A DNA stretch of 34,331 nt from Gammaproteobacteria bacterium (GTDB taxonomy: Bacteria; Pseudomonadota; Gammaproteobacteria; GRL18): the NCBI GenBank assembly GCA_026994225.1, contig JALWRI010000131.1, positions 1-34,331 of the forward strand. Reading direction: 5' to 3'. The number at the start of each line of letters is the position of its first letter. Position 1 is the stretch's first letter. The position numbers were made by a program, and so were the translations under genes. A model generated the notes under the pieces. The model was not told the origin of the DNA. It did no database searches and saw only the letters and a program-made list of their open reading frames with translations. Positions 8,625 through 15,790 of this stretch are shown in pieces.

Positions 8625-10087
8625 TATTGCATCCCATTTGCAGAAGTAAAAAAAGCAGGTCGCTGTAATCGTTGTAAACATTGTGTTGATACATTATGCA
8701 ACCCCTTATCTTGAATAAAAATCTCCATTAATTCAGCAACACATCCATAATGCCAGGTACCATGTGCAACACCAGGTACTTTTAAATGCACAGCTTGAGA
8801 TAAATGTTGTTTTGCCACCTCTGCCCAATAAGCAGGGCTTGCCGGATCATATTCTCCTGATAATAACAAGACCGGATGATCCCGTAACGCACGTTGTTGA
8901 TAAACAGGCGGTAAGGATGTTTTCGGCCAATCACGACAAGAGCTATTTAAGGCATCGTAGAGTATAGAACCAAATAAGGTATTTTCAGTGTGTTCTGCTA
9001 CTTCAGCAGGTTTAATTTGGGCAAAATCTTCATTACAGATAACTGACAAATATAATCCCGTACTCATATTTTGAGTAGCAGCTATATTATTTTCAGCGAT
9101 GGCGGTAAAAATACTATAATCACCTTGATAAGCCTGTTCTATCGCTAACGGTAATAATCGACTCATTTCTCTGGTATATAATGCAGCACGGATCAGATTG
9201 AGTATTCCCTTGTAATGTATGCGGAGTGTTTTTATTTCTGCGCTACGAGGATGCTTTACTTGTACGCTTTCAGGGGTTTCTTTTAATCGTTGTAATAATG
9301 ACAATAAATGGGCTTTTAAATCTGGAAAAGTGTTATGACATGCTCTATCTTTTTGACAATCATGGTACAATTTTTCCCATGCAGCTTGGGCATCTTTTGC
9401 CATGTATAATGGTAATCGAATTTCTAATGGTGCAACCCCATCTAAAATCAAGGTTCTAATACTCTCTGGATATTTTTGTAAATATAATAATCCCACCCGA
9501 GTCCCATAAGAAATACCATATAAATTGAATTGCTGATATTGTAATGCCTGGCGTAACTGCTCTAAATCTTTCACCGCTTCTATTGTCAAATAATGCCGAG
9601 CATCAATCTGATACTTTTGTCTACATTGTGATAATATTTGCGTGTCATTTTCCTCACTAAATACTTTCTCCAACGTCATCGTTTTAGCACACTTCAATAT
9701 TCCAGAATTTCCTGTACCCCGTTGATCTAAAAGTAAAATATCATGTTCTTTACGTAAATTATTCAGTAATGGCAACATCAGTTTAGATGCTTCTACGGCA
9801 GATTGTCCAGGACCTCCTGCCAGCAATACAAAGGGAGCAGCATTGGTTTCAGTATTTTTGGATTTTAGTAAGGCAAAATAAAGTGCCAGCGTTTTTTTAG
9901 ATACTATGGCACTACTATCTAAAGGGACGGAGAATTTTCCACATCGTGCATTCAATGCTTGTAATTGCATATTCTCACAAGTTATCCAAGAGATACCTGA
10001 ATAAAGAGGATCAGACTGACTACAAGCTATTACAGCCAGCAGTAAAAAGACAATTCCTATCTTTTTATATACGTGTTTTTCTAGCAT
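8624..10087 (-). CDS. TAP-like alpha/beta hydrolase lipoprotein (tripeptidyl/prolyl aminopeptidase type)
   Basis: A 487-residue exported hydrolase. The N-terminus is a lipoprotein signal with lipobox VIAC (Cys22), so it is probably anchored in the outer membrane. The alpha/beta hydrolase fold shows LLAGGPGQSA (oxyanion region), LLDQRGTGNS, the nucleophile elbow GISYG (Ser193), the acid in SGEYDPASP (Asp414) and the histidine in GVAHGTWHYG (His442): a complete triad. The C-terminal TAP-like domain has paired cysteines. These enzymes release peptides from the N-terminus, often after Pro. ATG is preferred to the GTG two codons earlier because AAGAAG lies at good spacing from it. It overlaps natA by one base, so the hydrolase and transporter may act together; that link is inference. 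Confidence 0.83.
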   Translation of the reverse strand: MLEKHVYKKIGIVFLLLAVIACSQSDPLYSGISWITCENMQLQALNARCGKFSVPLDSSAIVSKKTLALYFALLKSKNTETNAAPFVLLAGGPGQSAVEASKLMLPLLNNLRKEHDILLLDQRGTGNSGILKCAKTMTLEKVFSEENDTQILSQCRQKYQIDARHYLTIEAVKDLEQLRQALQYQQFNLYGISYGTRVGLLYLQKYPESIRTLILDGVAPLEIRLPLYMAKDAQAAWEKLYHDCQKDRACHNTFPDLKAHLLSLLQRLKETPESVQVKHPRSAEIKTLRIHYKGILNLIRAALYTREMSRLLPLAIEQAYQGDYSIFTAIAENNIAATQNMSTGLYLSVICNEDFAQIKPAEVAEHTENTLFGSILYDALNSSCRDWPKTSLPPVYQQRALRDHPVLLLSGEYDPASPAYWAEVAKQHLSQAVHLKVPGVAHGTWHYGCVAELMEIFIQDKGLHNVSTQCLQRLQRPAFFTSANGMQ

Positions 10088-10117
10088 AATCACTTCTTTA
10101 ATAAATATATTTTCCTT

Positions 10118-10936
10118 TTAAAAACATAAATATACATCAAACCGGTGTTTTTTCATCTTATATATTACATCCGGTTTTTTATTTAATATATAGGATGCAT
10201 AATGAGGGCGTTTCACTACAATTCTCTTTGGCAGGCGTGTACCAGCTTGCTTTTGCATTGCCTGCAAAGCAAATTGGAATAACCTTTCACTATTATCCTC
10301 TCCTGCCGTTATTTCGGCTAATATACGCATTTCCTTTTTTACTAATGCTGATTTTTTCTTTGCCGGAAACATGGGATCAAGATATATCGTATCAAAGGCA
10401 TTTTTATCCTGTGCAGAAAGATGTGCTAATACCTTACATCCCTCATCGTAACATAATTGCATTCGTTCCAAAATCCATGTTTGGGTTTCTGTATGCAACA
10501 TTGCCCGTTTTAAGCCATCTTCTAATAATGCAGCCACTACTGGGGATTTTTCTACTAAGGTAACACAGGCACCTAATGCTGCAAGAATAAAAGCATCTGA
10601 ACCCAAGCCTGCCGTTACATCGAGTATCCGAGGTCTTACTCCTGCCTTGATTCCCACTGCTTTAGCTAATACTTCTTTTACTCCTCCTCCAAAATATCTT
10701 CTATATTCAAAGGGATAAGCATTAAAATCAATCCTTAATGGCTTGCCATCAATATTAGCAGAATGGTAAGCAAGCCCTTGTTCATTGAATAGTAAATAAG
10801 ATTGTAACGGATCAGGAATAGATTTATGCAAAGAAAACGGCCATTGCGTTACTAACTGAGCCGCTTTAGCATATAGTGAGGGGACAAGACAAACTAGAGG
10901 TATAGAAAATGCTATTTGAGATACACGTTCTGCCAC
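10118..10936 (-). CDS. rsmJ: 16S rRNA (guanine(1516)-N(2))-methyltransferase RsmJ
   Basis: A 272-residue SAM-dependent methyltransferase that in E. coli (YhiQ) methylates G1516 of 16S rRNA in the small subunit. Motifs are GLAYHS and IDF...YRRYFGGG in the N-terminal half, SAM-binding DVTAGLGSDAF from Asp106, the acidic motif LVEKSP, and the catalytic LDPMFP (Asp187) in place of the usual DPMYP. It ends in VVKRPHYA..KKHRFDVY as in the family. The start is GTG, five bases after the upstream FimV-domain gene, with no clear ribosome site, so translation is probably coupled. Confidence 0.92.
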   Translation of the reverse strand: MAERVSQIAFSIPLVCLVPSLYAKAAQLVTQWPFSLHKSIPDPLQSYLLFNEQGLAYHSANIDGKPLRIDFNAYPFEYRRYFGGGVKEVLAKAVGIKAGVRPRILDVTAGLGSDAFILAALGACVTLVEKSPVVAALLEDGLKRAMLHTETQTWILERMQLCYDEGCKVLAHLSAQDKNAFDTIYLDPMFPAKKKSALVKKEMRILAEITAGEDNSERLFQFALQAMQKQAGTRLPKRIVVKRPHYASYILNKKPDVIYKMKKHRFDVYLCF

Positions 10937-10941
10937 TATAA

Positions 10942-11337
10942 TTAATACTGCATACTGTTAGGGAGATCGAGAAACAAGGTGTAATGTTTTAATATTTGTC
11001 CCCCTGGCCAATTAATATCTATTATAAACTCAACAATGGTATCTTTTACTAATTCTTCACTCTTTACTTCAATATAGCTGTCTTTTCCTGCTGACACCGG
11101 CTGAAAATGTAAATGCCGTATTAATGGAGTTAGCTCAATCTTTGCCTTTTTTAATTGCTCAAAAGAAGCCAAAGTTGCCCTAATCTGTTGTAAATCATTG
11201 CTATCTACGAAAGTAAGTGGAATACGAGCATCTAAATATTCATTAAGATGTGAACGTAACTCAATATTACCTATTCCTAAGGCAAATAGATGGGTTGTCA
11301 TTGATAAGAATAACACGCCGATTACATATTTTTTCAT
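10942..11337 (-). CDS. Stand-alone FimV N-terminal domain protein
   Basis: A 131-residue exported protein. The signal peptide (about 1-19, ending LFA) is followed by LGIGNIELRSHLNEYLDARIPL, and later LTPLIRHLHFQPV, IEVKSEELVKDTIVEFIIDINWPGGQILKHYTLFLD. These match the periplasmic N-terminal domain of FimV/HubP in order and spacing. A full FimV adds a LysM domain, a membrane helix and a long acidic cytoplasmic TPR region; all are absent, and the next gene starts five bases after the stop. GGGA precedes the ATG and the frame is intact. It could be a dedicated periplasmic protein or a relic. It lies between ispB and rsmJ. Confidence 0.72.
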   Translation of the reverse strand: MKKYVIGVLFLSMTTHLFALGIGNIELRSHLNEYLDARIPLTFVDSNDLQQIRATLASFEQLKKAKIELTPLIRHLHFQPVSAGKDSYIEVKSEELVKDTIVEFIIDINWPGGQILKHYTLFLDLPNSMQY

Positions 11338-11366
11338 TGGAAATCCCTTTTTTTAAATAATAGTAA

Positions 11367-12335
11367 CTAATGCATCCTATCTACTGAAAACTGTGCCAGG
11401 AAAATTAATGCCTCTTTGTATTTTGATGTTGGTATCTCTTCCAATGCTGCAATAGCATATTGCATTTCTTTTTTAGCAATCGCTTTACTATATACAATAG
11501 CTTGTGTCTCTTCTATTGCCAGTTTTACTTTATCAATATTTTCTATAGCTCCTTTTTCTATTGCAGTACGCACTAATTGGATCTGTTCTTTGTTACCGTG
11601 TTGCATGACATAAATCAATGGTAATGTAGGTTTACCTTCTGCTAAATCATCGCCAATATTTTTACCAATTTGCTCACTATCGACACTATAATCTAAAATA
11701 TCATCGACTAATTGAAAAGCCGTCCCTACATGCATGCCATACGTTGCCATTGCTTGTTCTGTTTCTTTATCAGCATTACTTAGTATTGCTCCTAGTTGGG
11801 TTGCTGCTTCAAATAATTTTGCAGTTTTACAATGGATGACCTCTAAATAACGTTGCTCTGTTGTATCCGGATCATGACAATTTAATAATTGTAAAACTTC
11901 CCCTTCTGCAATCACATTTGTGGTTTTTGATAAAATCTCCATCACTCGCATGGTATTCATTTCAACCATCATTTCAAATGATCGAGAATATAAAAAATCA
12001 CCGACTAAAACACTTGCTGCATTCCCCCACAATTCATTAGCCGTTTTTTCCCCTCTACGCAAAGAAGATTCATCCACCACATCATCATGTAATAACGTTG
12101 CAGTATGAATAAATTCAATAATAGCGGCTAAATGAATATGTGATTTCCCTTGATAAGCAAGAGCCTGTGCGCTGAGAAGTAGTAAAATAGGACGTAAACG
12201 CTTGCCACCACTATTTATAATGTAATGTCCAATCTGATTAATTAAGGCAACATCCGAGGCTAAACGTTTACGTATTAATATATTGACTGCCTGCATATCT
12301 GCGGCAATTAAGGTATATACATCATCAATGCTCAT
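11367..12335 (-). CDS. ispB: Octaprenyl diphosphate synthase IspB
   Basis: A 322-residue trans-prenyltransferase that extends farnesyl diphosphate with isopentenyl diphosphate to make the ubiquinone side chain. Both aspartate-rich motifs are present: DDVVD at 84-88 (in HTATLLHDDVVDES) and DDILD at 211-215. GGKRLRP, the family's IPP-binding region, precedes them. Similarity to E. coli IspB runs end to end (NVIAEGEVLQL, GDDLAEGKPTLPL). I use the ATG giving MSIDDVYTLI; a TTG five codons earlier is less likely. It heads the minus-strand run towards natB. The IS605-like element lies 47 bases upstream of this start. Confidence 0.93.
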   Translation of the reverse strand: MSIDDVYTLIAADMQAVNILIRKRLASDVALINQIGHYIINSGGKRLRPILLLLSAQALAYQGKSHIHLAAIIEFIHTATLLHDDVVDESSLRRGEKTANELWGNAASVLVGDFLYSRSFEMMVEMNTMRVMEILSKTTNVIAEGEVLQLLNCHDPDTTEQRYLEVIHCKTAKLFEAATQLGAILSNADKETEQAMATYGMHVGTAFQLVDDILDYSVDSEQIGKNIGDDLAEGKPTLPLIYVMQHGNKEQIQLVRTAIEKGAIENIDKVKLAIEETQAIVYSKAIAKKEMQYAIAALEEIPTSKYKEALIFLAQFSVDRMH

Positions 12336-12382
12336 GCAAAAGACACTCAACTCAACAATTTAAAAATGGATTAGCGTAGTGA

Positions 12383-12533
12383 TTGACATCCCTCTTTCCC
12401 TAAAGAGAGAGGATTCCTAGTCATTAAGAACAGGTGAAACAACCTCATGGTGTTTCCGGTTTCTGCTTCATAGTACAGTGCCTAGGGAAATAGCTTGGTT
12501 TTCGCCAACCCAGCGGTATCTCTGAGATTATAC
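12383..12533 (+). ncRNA. Possible omega-RNA (HEARO/IscB-type or TnpB-type scaffold)
   Basis: On the plus strand the element can fold into several helices. These are a hairpin at 12391-12412, a long-range pairing TTCCTAG/CTAGGGA (12414-12420 with 12482-12488) enclosing further stems, TTGG/CCAA (12495-12508) and ATCTC/GAGAT (12518-12528). Multi-stem RNA next to an IS605-type right end is the arrangement of omega-RNAs. Plus-strand reading would be the IscB/HEARO type, with its guide from the flank before 12383; HEARO elements lie before ATGA or GTGA, and GTGA is found at 12627. Minus-strand reading would be the TnpB type. Neither orientation nor expression can be settled by eye. Confidence 0.4.
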
Positions 12534-12626
12534 ATTTTTTTCCCTACCAAGCAATGGGCTAAAACCCATTACCGCATTGCGGCTTTATATCCTCGCCCTG
12601 AACGACGAGGTATTGCATTCTGTTTG
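12383..12626. mobile_element. ORF-less IS200/IS605-like element (MITE) with both ends
   Basis: A structured, non-coding block of about 245 bases between ispB and the sulfur globule genes. Read on the minus strand it ends in ...GGGATGTCAA after an imperfect hairpin (12391-12412), the usual right end of IS200/IS605 elements. The other end has CCTCG/CGAGG (12591-12610), CCGC/GCGG (12572-12582) and AATGGG/CCCATT (12553-12570) hairpins, like a subterminal left end. On the minus strand the left boundary seems to follow TTTCAC. No tnpA, tnpB or iscB frame is present, so it could move only with help. The right end at 12383 is well marked by TCAA; the other boundary is uncertain by about 15 bases. Confidence 0.66.
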
Positions 12627-12704
12627 GTGAAATAAAAATATACTGTTATTTCAATTAGTTAAAATAATACTAACAACAATATTAGAAAAAAGTTATATTA
12701 ATAC

Positions 12705-12733
12705 TTGATTATATTTTTTTATTCCAATAAAAT
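12705..12733 (+). promoter_or_regulatory. Putative sigma-70 promoter of the first sulfur globule gene
   Basis: TTGATT at 12705-12710, a 17-base spacer, and TAAAAT at 12728-12733, about 58 bases before the start codon. The region is very AT-rich, so chance matches are common. The rest of 12627-12791 holds no other feature I can support. Confidence 0.35.
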
Positions 12734-12791
12734 AGTCTCCATCGTAACAAATGACATATTGAATTAAAATTTTTAAACGGAGAATTTAATT

Positions 12792-13130
12792 ATGAAAACT
12801 GTATCTAAAATATTAACTGCTGGCGTTTTTGTTATTGCTTCAGTAAGTGCTTCTGCATGGTGGGGAGATAACGGTTATAATAACTGGAATAATAACTGGG
12901 CTAATGACGGTTCTGGTTATGGTGATGGCGATTTTGATGGTAGCTTTGGTTTTAACATGAATGCTCGTGGTCGTGGTCGTGGTAGTGCTTACAATGATTG
13001 GCGCAACTATAACCGTTATAACAACGGTTATGGTCCTTATGGTTATGCTCCTTATGGTTATGCTCCTTATGGTGCTCCAGTACCTCCTGCTCCAGTAGCT
13101 CCTGCCGCTCCAGCTCCAGCAGCAAAATAA
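12792..13130 (+). CDS. Sulfur globule protein, paralogue 1
   Basis: A 112-residue exported structural protein. The signal peptide ends ASVSASA| after residue 22, and the mature chain starts [14 protein letters not shown]. Then come [37 protein letters not shown], three PYGYA-type repeats and a Pro-Ala tail. Very high Gly, Asn, Tyr and Trp, the DFDxxFxFNMNxRGRGRG core and PYGYAPYG repeats resemble SgpA/SgpB of Allochromatium, which form the protein envelope of sulfur globules in the periplasm. It has no cysteine. CGGAGAA precedes the ATG. A near-copy gene follows, and each has its own terminator, suggesting high, separately set expression. If not a sulfur globule protein it is some other low-complexity exported coat protein. 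Confidence 0.75.
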   Translation: MKTVSKILTAGVFVIASVSASAWWGDNGYNNWNNNWANDGSGYGDGDFDGSFGFNMNARGRGRGSAYNDWRNYNRYNNGYGPYGYAPYGYAPYGAPVPPAPVAPAAPAPAAK

Positions 13131-13162
13131 TATTTACTCTGTAGATCATTCTGCGAGTAATC

Positions 13163-13196
13163 AAGGCTAAGATACTTGTTATCTTGGCCTTTTTTT
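13163..13196 (+). terminator. Intrinsic terminator of sulfur globule gene 1
   Basis: A 12-bp stem AAGGCTAAGATA / TATCTTGGCCTT with one G-T wobble and a 5-base loop, merging into a run of seven T. It is a strong textbook intrinsic terminator 33 bases after the stop codon, which separates the two paralogues into distinct transcription units. Confidence 0.9.
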
Positions 13197-13205
13197 ATTT
13201 GGGCA

Positions 13206-13234
13206 TTTACTCTTGTAAATATCAGATATATACT
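13206..13234 (+). promoter_or_regulatory. Putative sigma-70 promoter of the second sulfur globule gene
   Basis: TTTACT at 13206-13211, a 17-base spacer and TATACT at 13229-13234, directly after the preceding terminator. It leaves a leader of about 60 bases with a small TAGGG/CCCTA inverted repeat. A separate promoter is required if the upstream terminator works; the exact boxes are a best guess. Confidence 0.4.
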
Positions 13235-13300
13235 GTACCTGTATAGGGATGGGGATAACCCTATTATAAATCTTAATCATTAAATAAACGGAGAACGTTA

Positions 13301-13648
13301 ATGAAAATAATATCTAAAATTTTAACTGCCGGAATTTTTGCTGTAGCATCAGTCAGTGCTTCTGCTTGGTGGGGTGATAATGGTTATAACAACAACAACT
13401 GGAATAATAACTGGAACAATGATGGTTACGGTTATGGTGACGGTGATTTTGATGGTAACTTTGGTTTTAATATGAATGCCCGTGGTCGTGGTCGTGGTAG
13501 TGCTTATAATGATTGGCGCAACTACAACCGTTATAATAGCGGTTATGGTTATGGTCCTTATGGTTATGCACCTTATGGTTATCCACCTGCACCTTACGGC
13601 TATCCTCCAGTACCTCCTCCTGCTCCAGCAGCACCTGCTACTAAATAA
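13301..13648 (+). CDS. Sulfur globule protein, paralogue 2
   Basis: A 115-residue paralogue of the upstream gene, near-identical in signal peptide ([16 protein letters not shown]), the WWGDNGYNN start, the [19 protein letters not shown] core and [10 protein letters not shown]. It differs in the C-terminal repeats, where [13 protein letters not shown] replaces APYGYAPYG. The two genes also share the AAACGGAGAA ribosome-site context, so the duplication covered the leader as well. Allochromatium has several Sgp proteins with partly overlapping roles in the globule envelope; a similar division is plausible here. Export to the periplasm is expected from the signal peptide. A strong terminator follows. 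Confidence 0.75.
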   Translation: MKIISKILTAGIFAVASVSASAWWGDNGYNNNNWNNNWNNDGYGYGDGDFDGNFGFNMNARGRGRGSAYNDWRNYNRYNSGYGYGPYGYAPYGYPPAPYGYPPVPPPAPAAPATK

Positions 13649-13674
13649 GTTTTTTTTAACTTACTTGGTTACGC

Positions 13675-13712
13675 AAAAAAGCCATCCTATGGTAATAGGG
13701 TGGCTTTTTTTT
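13675..13712 (+). terminator. Intrinsic terminator of sulfur globule gene 2, perhaps bidirectional
   Basis: A 10-bp stem GCCATCCTAT / ATAGGGTGGC with one wobble and a GGTA loop, preceded by six A and followed by eight T. The A run makes it a usable terminator on the minus strand too, where it lies just after the folX stop, so it may end both convergent units. Confidence 0.92.
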
Positions 13713-13737
13713 GCTTGACTATTTATTTGGACAAAAC

Positions 13738-14109
13738 CTACTTGTCTTCTTGCTTTTTATAATGCATCACTACTGAAACTGAATCAGCAAAACGTAATGC
13801 ATGGGGTTTATCAATTTCTATCATTGCAGATAATATGGCATTTTCTTGTGCTATCATTGCTAAAATATCCGCTGCCATTTTCTCCAGTAATAAAAAATTA
13901 TTTTCTTCTACAAAAGTAATAATATTTTTTGTTAGGGTTCTATAATTATAGGCATTATAAATATCATCGGTTTGCGCTGCCTTTAAAGCTGGATAACAAA
14001 TACTCAGGTTAATCACAATATCCTGCTTTTTTTCCCGTTCTTCTTTATTAAAACCGATAAATGTACGTAAACGTAAATTTTTTATATTAATTGTAGCAAC
14101 TTTATCCAT
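13738..14109 (-). CDS. folX: Dihydroneopterin triphosphate 2'-epimerase FolX
   Basis: A 123-residue member of the FolB/FolX fold. It follows E. coli FolX closely: INIKNLRLRTFIGFNKEE, QDIVINLSICYPALKAA, DDIYNAYNYRTLTKNII, EIDKPHALRFADSVSVVM. The LRLRTFIG and NYRTxTKNII segments favour FolX over the related aldolase FolB. FolX epimerises dihydroneopterin triphosphate to the monapterin form in the cytoplasm, which feeds tetrahydromonapterin synthesis with FolM. A residual FolB function cannot be excluded. It is convergent with the sulfur globule genes and divergent from the phosphohexomutase gene. Confidence 0.85.
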   Translation of the reverse strand: MDKVATINIKNLRLRTFIGFNKEEREKKQDIVINLSICYPALKAAQTDDIYNAYNYRTLTKNIITFVEENNFLLLEKMAADILAMIAQENAILSAMIEIDKPHALRFADSVSVVMHYKKQEDK

Positions 14110-14207
14110 TTTGAAAAAACTTCTATACGTAGCCTTGCATGTTGATTAAACTGATAAGATAGATATACCCGTTAATAGATAATAACCAGCACAGCGAAAT
14201 ACATAAT

Positions 14208-15692
14208 ATGCCAAACTTCAACCCAGTAATCAACCTCAATACCCTCAGTAATGAGCAAGTTCAATTTGGTACCAGTGGATTAAGAGGTCTGGTCTTTGCA
14301 CTTACAGATGAAATCTGTTATGCCTATACACTGGCATTTATCCAATATATTCAAGCTGCTAAATACGATAAAATTGCTCTCGGTGGGGATTTACGTAGTA
14401 GCACTCCCCGCATTACACAAGCTATCGCTAAGGCCATTACAGATTGTCAACTACAGCCTGTCAACTGTGGTCAATTACCTACCCCTGCCCTTGCTTATTA
14501 TGCACAACAGCAAGGTATTCCGGCTATGATGGTAACAGGTAGCCATATTCCTGATGATCGTAATGGTATTAAATTTTATACGCCCAAAGGGGAAATACTC
14601 AAAGCAGATGAACAGGCTATATTACAACAATCTATTACATTACCACCTATTTTTTCCTCTGAAGGAGGATTTACACATCCCCCTACTCTTTCTTTTCCCT
14701 TTGATGATACAGCGCAACGTATGTATCTACAACGCTACTTATCATGCTTTCCTGATAATTATCTCACAGCATTACATATTGGTGTCTATCAACATTCTGG
14801 AGTAGCTCGAGATTTGTTAGTCGAAATATTACAAAAACTTGGAGCAAAAGTGACTTGTTTACATCGTGCACAACAATTTGTTCCTGTTGATACTGAAGCC
14901 ATACGAGAAGAAGATGTCATCCTCGCACAACAATGGAGTCAACAATATCATTTTGATGCCATAGTTTCTACTGATGGCGATGCTGATCGCCCATTAATTG
15001 CTGATGAACAAGGAAATTGGTTACGAGGTGATATTGTTGCTTTATTTTGCGCTCAATACTTAGGCATAGAACATTTAGTAACGCCTATTAGTTCTAATAC
15101 AGTAGTGGAACAATCACAATGGTTTACACATATCTATAGAACACGTATTGGTTCACCTTATGTCATTGAAAAAATGCAATCATTACCACACAAGCAGCGA
15201 GTAGCAGGATATGAAGCCAATGGGGGTTTCTTATTAGGCACTGATATCAACTTACAACACCATACATTAAGCCATTTAGCCACTCGGGATGCAGTCTTGG
15301 TAATACTGACTGCATTACAACATCTACAAAACATACCCTTATCACAAAAAATACAACAATTACCTGCACGTTATACCCATAGTACACGAATTAAAAATAT
15401 CCCAAGCAAACAAAGTCAGGCTTTTTTGGCACAATTAAACCCTTTGATCTTACAAACAATGTTTAGACCTTTATGCGGTGAGATCACAGATATTAATACC
15501 TTAGATGGTATTCGTATGATCTTTGAAAACAAGGATATTATTCACTTTAGAGCCTCTGGTAATGCTCCCGAATTACGCTGTTATACCGAATCAGAAAGTT
15601 ATCAAAAAGCCCAGGATATTAATCAACATGCTTTTAATATTTTACTTAAAAACATGAAAAAACTTGACAGTATAGATAATAAGCCTTATTAA
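14208..15692 (+). CDS. Phosphomannomutase/phosphoglucomutase family protein
   Basis: A 494-residue alpha-D-phosphohexomutase, converting hexose 6-phosphate to 1-phosphate for sugar-nucleotide synthesis. All four active-site loops are visible: FGTSGLRG at the N-terminus, the phosphoserine loop TGSHIP (Ser112), the metal loop DGDADR (256-261), the sugar-binding GYEANGG (334-340), and the phosphate-binding RASGNAPELR near the end. TGSHIP instead of TASHNP points to the ExoC/NoeK-like subgroup rather than E. coli ManB; substrate preference cannot be read. The ribosome site is weak. It lies 98 bases before topA with no terminator between, so read-through is possible. Confidence 0.85.
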   Translation: MPNFNPVINLNTLSNEQVQFGTSGLRGLVFALTDEICYAYTLAFIQYIQAAKYDKIALGGDLRSSTPRITQAIAKAITDCQLQPVNCGQLPTPALAYYAQQQGIPAMMVTGSHIPDDRNGIKFYTPKGEILKADEQAILQQSITLPPIFSSEGGFTHPPTLSFPFDDTAQRMYLQRYLSCFPDNYLTALHIGVYQHSGVARDLLVEILQKLGAKVTCLHRAQQFVPVDTEAIREEDVILAQQWSQQYHFDAIVSTDGDADRPLIADEQGNWLRGDIVALFCAQYLGIEHLVTPISSNTVVEQSQWFTHIYRTRIGSPYVIEKMQSLPHKQRVAGYEANGGFLLGTDINLQHHTLSHLATRDAVLVILTALQHLQNIPLSQKIQQLPARYTHSTRIKNIPSKQSQAFLAQLNPLILQTMFRPLCGEITDINTLDGIRMIFENKDIIHFRASGNAPELRCYTESESYQKAQDINQHAFNILLKNMKKLDSIDNKPY

Positions 15693-15743
15693 TTCTCTGC
15701 TCAAATGTAAAAGCACAGGTATATATTGATTTTATTTTTTATT

Positions 15744-15763
15744 TATCTTAATGAACTAAGATA
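15744..15763. promoter_or_regulatory. Dyad upstream of topA
   Basis: TATCTTA / TAAGATA, a perfect 7-bp inverted repeat with a 6-base centre, 28 bases before the topA start. It could be an operator or a short hairpin in the topA leader. Its AT-rich setting makes a chance dyad possible. Confidence 0.25.
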
Positions 15764-15790
15764 GTTTACCTTCAGGGGATAACACACTAC

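Noticed and set aside
12952-13164. Histidine-rich open frame on the minus strand across sulfur globule gene 1
   Set aside because: It is the reverse complement of GGTTATGG-type codons for Gly-Tyr repeats. It has no ribosome site or signal, and the sense gene is far better supported.
12960-13640. Short repeats in the sulfur globule genes considered as a CRISPR or minisatellite
   Set aside because: Repeats are in frame, imperfect and encode PYGYA units; there are no spacers or regular repeat length.
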